Positions 60,423 through 64,000 of a stretch of 64,000 nucleotides of DNA are shown piece after piece; the stretch's first letter is position 1; each line of letters starts with the position of its first letter. The stretch spans positions 24,917,091 to 24,981,090 of the forward strand of contig JAIUCV010000007.1 of the NCBI GenBank assembly GCA_026724425.1. The letters are read 5' to 3'. The notes under the pieces were generated by a model. The model saw only the letters and a list, made by a program, of their open reading frames with translations. It had not been told where the DNA came from and made no database searches. A program made the position numbers and the translations under genes. This DNA is from Erythrophleum ivorense. Taxonomy: Eukaryota; Streptophyta; Magnoliopsida; Fabales; Fabaceae.

Positions 60423-61844
60423 GAAAAAAAATAAAGATTGATTGTTAATTTTATTTTTATGTAATTTAATTTATGATAGTAAAAGATGAAAATTTTAAAA
60501 TGGCTTAGTCAGAAATTAAAATTTAGTGAAAGAATAAAATTAAAAAAAAGTGAAAGGGATAAAAGAATGAAAGGATGGGAGTGAAATGAAAATGAGATTA
60601 TATTTATTTTACTTGCCAAATCACTACATTTTTTTCATCCTTTTTTTATAAATTTCTTCTCTTCCATTTTATCCATCATCTTTTCTGGTCATTTTTTATC
60701 CTTTTTTTTTCATTTCATTTGTTACATATTTTCTATTGCTTTTCTTTGCTTTAGGTTTCCTTCTTCATTCTCTTCTTTCTCATATATTATTTCTCTTACA
60801 TTATTTTATGTTTTAGGTTTTCCTTCTTCATTTTCTTTGTTATTGTTTTATTTAATTTTTCTTGTTACAAATTCGAATTAATTCTGATTACTATTGTATT
60901 TTGCTTTTTTTTTGTCATCTTTGCTAATCTTTGTATGTAATATCTATTTTGTATATGATATGCATAATTCTTTGAATCTATGGGTTTTTTTCATATGGTT
61001 TCATTCATTTTTTCTTATCTTGTTTCAAATTTTTTATTATTAATTTTTTTATATGAAAAAATGAATGAAGAAGGAATTACTTTTTTTTATCTCAAAGAAG
61101 GAATCGAACATGAAGAGAGAATATGAGGAGGAAGTAAACCAATGAACATTAGAATTATCACATACAAAGAAAACCTAGAAAGAAATAGGAAAAAGGAAGA
61201 TGAAGAACAATGAGAAACTAAAACAGAAGATAAAAAAAAGATGAAGAGTACCAAACAAAGAAGGATAATAATAATAATAATAATAATAGGATAAATTTAA
61301 ATAAATATTACATAAATTATTAATTATAAATAAATTTATTATATTTATTATTATATTGAGAAAAATTGTTGGTTGAACACAACAATCTATCAAAACCTTT
61401 TTTTTAATTTAATTTTTTAAATAAAAAAATAAATATTTAAGTTAATTTTTTAAATAATTCAAGAAATATTTTTTACTTTTTTACTTTTTTCTTTTATGTC
61501 TTAAAATTATTTACTTATCATTTATATTAATTTATATTAATATTATTTATTTATTTATATTTATCATTTTAATTTTCTATTGATATTATTAGTTACTTAG
61601 TTATTATATGTTAAATATAATTTTATTTTTCAAAATAAAAAAGCTACCATTGATGTGAGGGGAGAGAGAGAAAAAATTTACTTTGTTCTAATTAAATTAT
61701 GGTCAGAATAAAATACTAATTGTTAAAAAAATAAATAGATTGTTTGACTAAATTTTCATTCAAAAATCAAGTATTTTCAACTCAAATGTTACATTTATCA
61801 ACTAAATGTTTAGTCAATAAAGTTAGTTTTTGTTCTAGCGGACC
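60423..61844. other. AT-rich, gene-free stretch with (AAT)n microsatellite
   Basis: There are long T-rich and A-rich tracts (for example TTTTTTTTT at 60,905 and 61,080). An (ATA)8 microsatellite lies at 61,265-61,288. No terminal CTTGTAGTG that would mark the right end of the CACTA element is seen. No gene is recognised; the 72-aa minus-strand frame at 61,175-61,393 is low-complexity. Confidence 0.6.
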
Positions 61845-62647
61845 TAATTAAGGTTTGATTACAATTACATAAAAACTAAAATAAACTATTGATCCAACTG
61901 ACAAAATAAGGAAACAAATAAAGTCATTAAAGCTTATGAATAATCACATGTTAAATGTAATTTATAGTAAATAATTACATATTAAATATAACTTCAAACA
62001 CTCCCCCTTAAGTTAGATGCAACTTGGAGCTAACATTATTGTCTTCTTCCCTAGTGCATTTAATTTGGTTTTTGACTTTTTATCTTCGTTCCCTCATTTT
62101 GTAGTAAGGGTTTTGATTTTGGATATCCTCTCATTAGCCTTTTCATGAGGTAAATATTGGTTTTTACTAACCATTAACATACAGTTTTATGATTTTTTTA
62201 CACTAGCCACCAACATATGGTGTTTTACTCTAATCAATAACATATTTTGTCATTCAAGTCTTGTAAACTTTGATACTATGAAGGAATTCAAAGATCAATG
62301 TTTCTTATTTTCTTATTATTCAAGTTTGAACAGAGTTATAATATATAAAGAGGGATAAACAATTTCACACCCTCTAAGTAATAACAACAATAATAACAAA
62401 GCCTTTTTCCCACTAAATGGGGTTAGTTACATGGATCAATCGACACCCTCCAAGTAAGGAAAAATAAATAAATAAAGTATGATAAAAGATAAAATTAAGG
62501 TTTGATTACAGTCATATAAAAAAAGGAAATAAAATGTTGACCTAACCAATAAAATAAGGAACCAAATAAAGGCATTAAAGTTTGAGAATAATCACATCTT
62601 AAACATGATTTGTAGAAATAATCACATATTAAACATGATTTCCAACA
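61845..62647 (-). mobile_element. Truncated small copia-type element (TRIM-like)
   Basis: Direct repeats at 61,845-62,000 and ~62,494-62,647 share AATTAAGGTTTGATTACA..., AATAATCACAT...TTAAA and end in CAAACA/CCAACA. After the first copy comes CTCCCCCTTAAG, the minus-strand purine tract of copia elements. Before the second copy (starting ~62,279) comes CTTTGATACTA, a decayed tRNA-iMet primer site on the minus strand. The interior is only 278 bp and non-coding. The left LTR is truncated, so no target duplication can be checked. Confidence 0.6.
62382..62442 (+). mobile_element. SINE 3' fragment (Au-SINE-like)
   Basis: This 61 bp insertion carries AACAAAGCC..CCCACTAAATGGGG and TTAGTTACATGGATCAA, a decayed form of the conserved 3' region of plant Au-type SINEs. 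It is flanked by a 15 bp direct repeat (62,367-62,381 and 62,443-62,457, ACACCCTCYAAGTAA, one mismatch), as expected for a 5'-truncated retroposition into the small LTR. The family name is from memory of the motif. Confidence 0.6.
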
Positions 62648-62740
62648 CAATTGGATATATATTTTTTGCTTTATATTATATTTTAACTATCATGCATAAT
62701 GTAATTATAGATTTCAATAGTTATTTATTAATAGAGGTAA

Positions 62741-64000
62741 CACTACAAGAAGCCATGGTTTTTCTCGTGGAATTTGTGCAATGAGAACTTCTTATAGAAT
62801 TTCTTGTAGACTTTGTCACAATTTATAAGTTTCTTACAATTTTCATGGCAAATTCTTGTAGTTTTTTTTTCCTTTTATGAGAACTTTTCAAGAAAATTCC
62901 GAGAGAGATATAACAAAAGTGCTATGATATGGTAGGAATAAGGCACCAACAATTCTCATAGAAATTTTTTGTAAGAAAAAAATCTTAAAAATAATTTTTT
63001 TTAATTACTATGAAAAAATACCACAAGAATTATGGAAAAATAAATCTTGAAATTCTTTTTACTATTCTCAAGGTAAATTACCATAAAAATTAAAAAAAAA
63101 TCTTTTTAAAATTTTTTATTCTCACCATTGTTTACTATAAGAATAGTAAAAAATTGTTTTCACAAATTTTAAGAGGAAAAATGTGTTTTAATTTCATGGT
63201 AATATATTGTGAAGATAAAAAAATTGTAAATTTTTTTAATTTGCATGGGAAAAATTCAATGAGAATTAAAAAAGTTACAAATTTTGTTTTATTCTAACAA
63301 AACAATCCATGAGAATGGTGAAAAAAATATAAAAAATTTGAAAAGTGGAATGTTAAGTGAAATTTTTTAGGTTCTCACAAAAATTCCTTATGAGAATTTC
63401 AAAAGTTTTTGTAAAAGTTAAGAGGGGAAATATATTTTAATTCTCACAGAATGTTTTCATGAGAATAAAAAAATTGCAATTCCAGAAGAATGGAGATAAA
63501 AAAAATTGAAAAGCAAAATGTCAAGTGAAATGTCACACTAAAATTGCAAATTCGCTTCCTCAACATTGACTACTTCACTCTTAATCATCCACCCTAGTCT
63601 AGTGAAACCCTAACATTCCTCCACCTCCCGTTCTCTCATCTTTCTTCTCCTCATCCTTCCTTCTCTATTGTCAAACACAACCTCTACTTCAATTCTCCCT
63701 TTAGCCGATTGATTCTATTCTCTTTGAGTTCCTCTCCAATATACTCCCTCATAGCATTGATGTTCACTTTTAAGCTTTTTATTCTTCCCTTTTCTCTTTC
63801 TCGCTATTTCTTCTTCTTGCTCTTAGATATGTGGATTGAGATATATGGTTTTACTTATGATCAATTATGGGAAGTGATACAAATTGTTAAGGAGATGAAG
63901 TCTAATTCTAGACCACCTTTTTTTTTCTTTTATCATTTGATTTCAAAAACCCTAAATCCCAAATCTCACTTCATTCATCTATTTCTGAGACATTTCTCTT
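62741..64000 (+). mobile_element. Left end of a CACTA element, runs off the window
   Basis: CACTACAAGAAG at 62,741 is a CACTA terminal inverted repeat, preceded by TAA as a possible 3 bp duplication. About 800 bp of subterminal repeats follow: variants of CATGAGAAT, TTCTCATAGAA and ACCATAAAAATT in both orientations, up to ~63,540. Then comes a CT-rich leader-like stretch (63,560-63,820). An ATG at 63,829 opens a frame that reaches the window end (MWIEIYGFTYDQLWEVIQIV...); only its first ~30 codons look protein-like. The right end lies outside the window. Confidence 0.75.

Overview
The window is repeat-rich nuclear DNA from a flowering plant, probably a eudicot, although the species cannot be read from the sequence. 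The evidence is nested LTR retrotransposons with tRNA-iMet primer sites, a CACTA (En/Spm) element with TNP2 and plant-transposase genes, a plant SINE-like tail and strong AT bias. I see no intact host gene, tRNA, rRNA or CRISPR array. Most open frames longer than 60 codons lie inside LTRs and have no protein signature.

Layout. The oldest identifiable layer is a decayed CACTA element on the + strand. Its TNP2 gene lies at about 11.35-17.62 kb and two copies of a second transposase-type gene lie at 53.93-58.57 and 59.06-60.42 kb. Everything between 18.34 and 53.93 kb is one LTR retrotransposon (target duplication GATTC) that landed between those genes and was then filled by later insertions. 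Its 5' LTR holds a solo LTR (21.70-35.45 kb), and that solo LTR holds a complete 10.2 kb Ty3/gypsy chromovirus of Tekay/Del type on the minus strand (24,722-34,966, duplication CTAGG). Its 3' LTR holds a Ty1/copia element (41,001-48,310, duplication TCTTG) and a solo LTR (49,718-52,563). The first 11.35 kb is a separate stack of nested LTRs of the same gypsy group, in both orientations, with a solo copia LTR inside. A second solo LTR (13,666-16,637) splits a TNP2 exon, and a minus-strand solo LTR (54,383-58,032) splits the second CACTA gene. The right edge holds a truncated small copia derivative with a SINE tail and the left terminus of another CACTA element (62,741).

Relative ages agree with the nesting. 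By eye, the LTR pairs differ by about 15% (outer element), about 10% (copia) and 2-3% (Tekay element). The Tekay element keeps gag, protease, RT, RNase H, integrase and chromodomain in one uninterrupted reading frame, broken only by seven stop codons. Six of these are explained by C-to-T or G-to-A changes, as expected from deamination of methylated cytosine.

The least explained signals are regulatory in appearance. Three unrelated LTR families each carry a private cluster of short CpG-containing palindromes (CGCTATAGCG, GCCGCGGC, TCCGTAC/CGTACG) in AT-rich surroundings. A GAGATTC/GAATCTC hairpin recurs in every gypsy-type LTR, and an adjacent tandem module recurs in the long gypsy LTRs. All identity values are visual estimates, not computed alignments.
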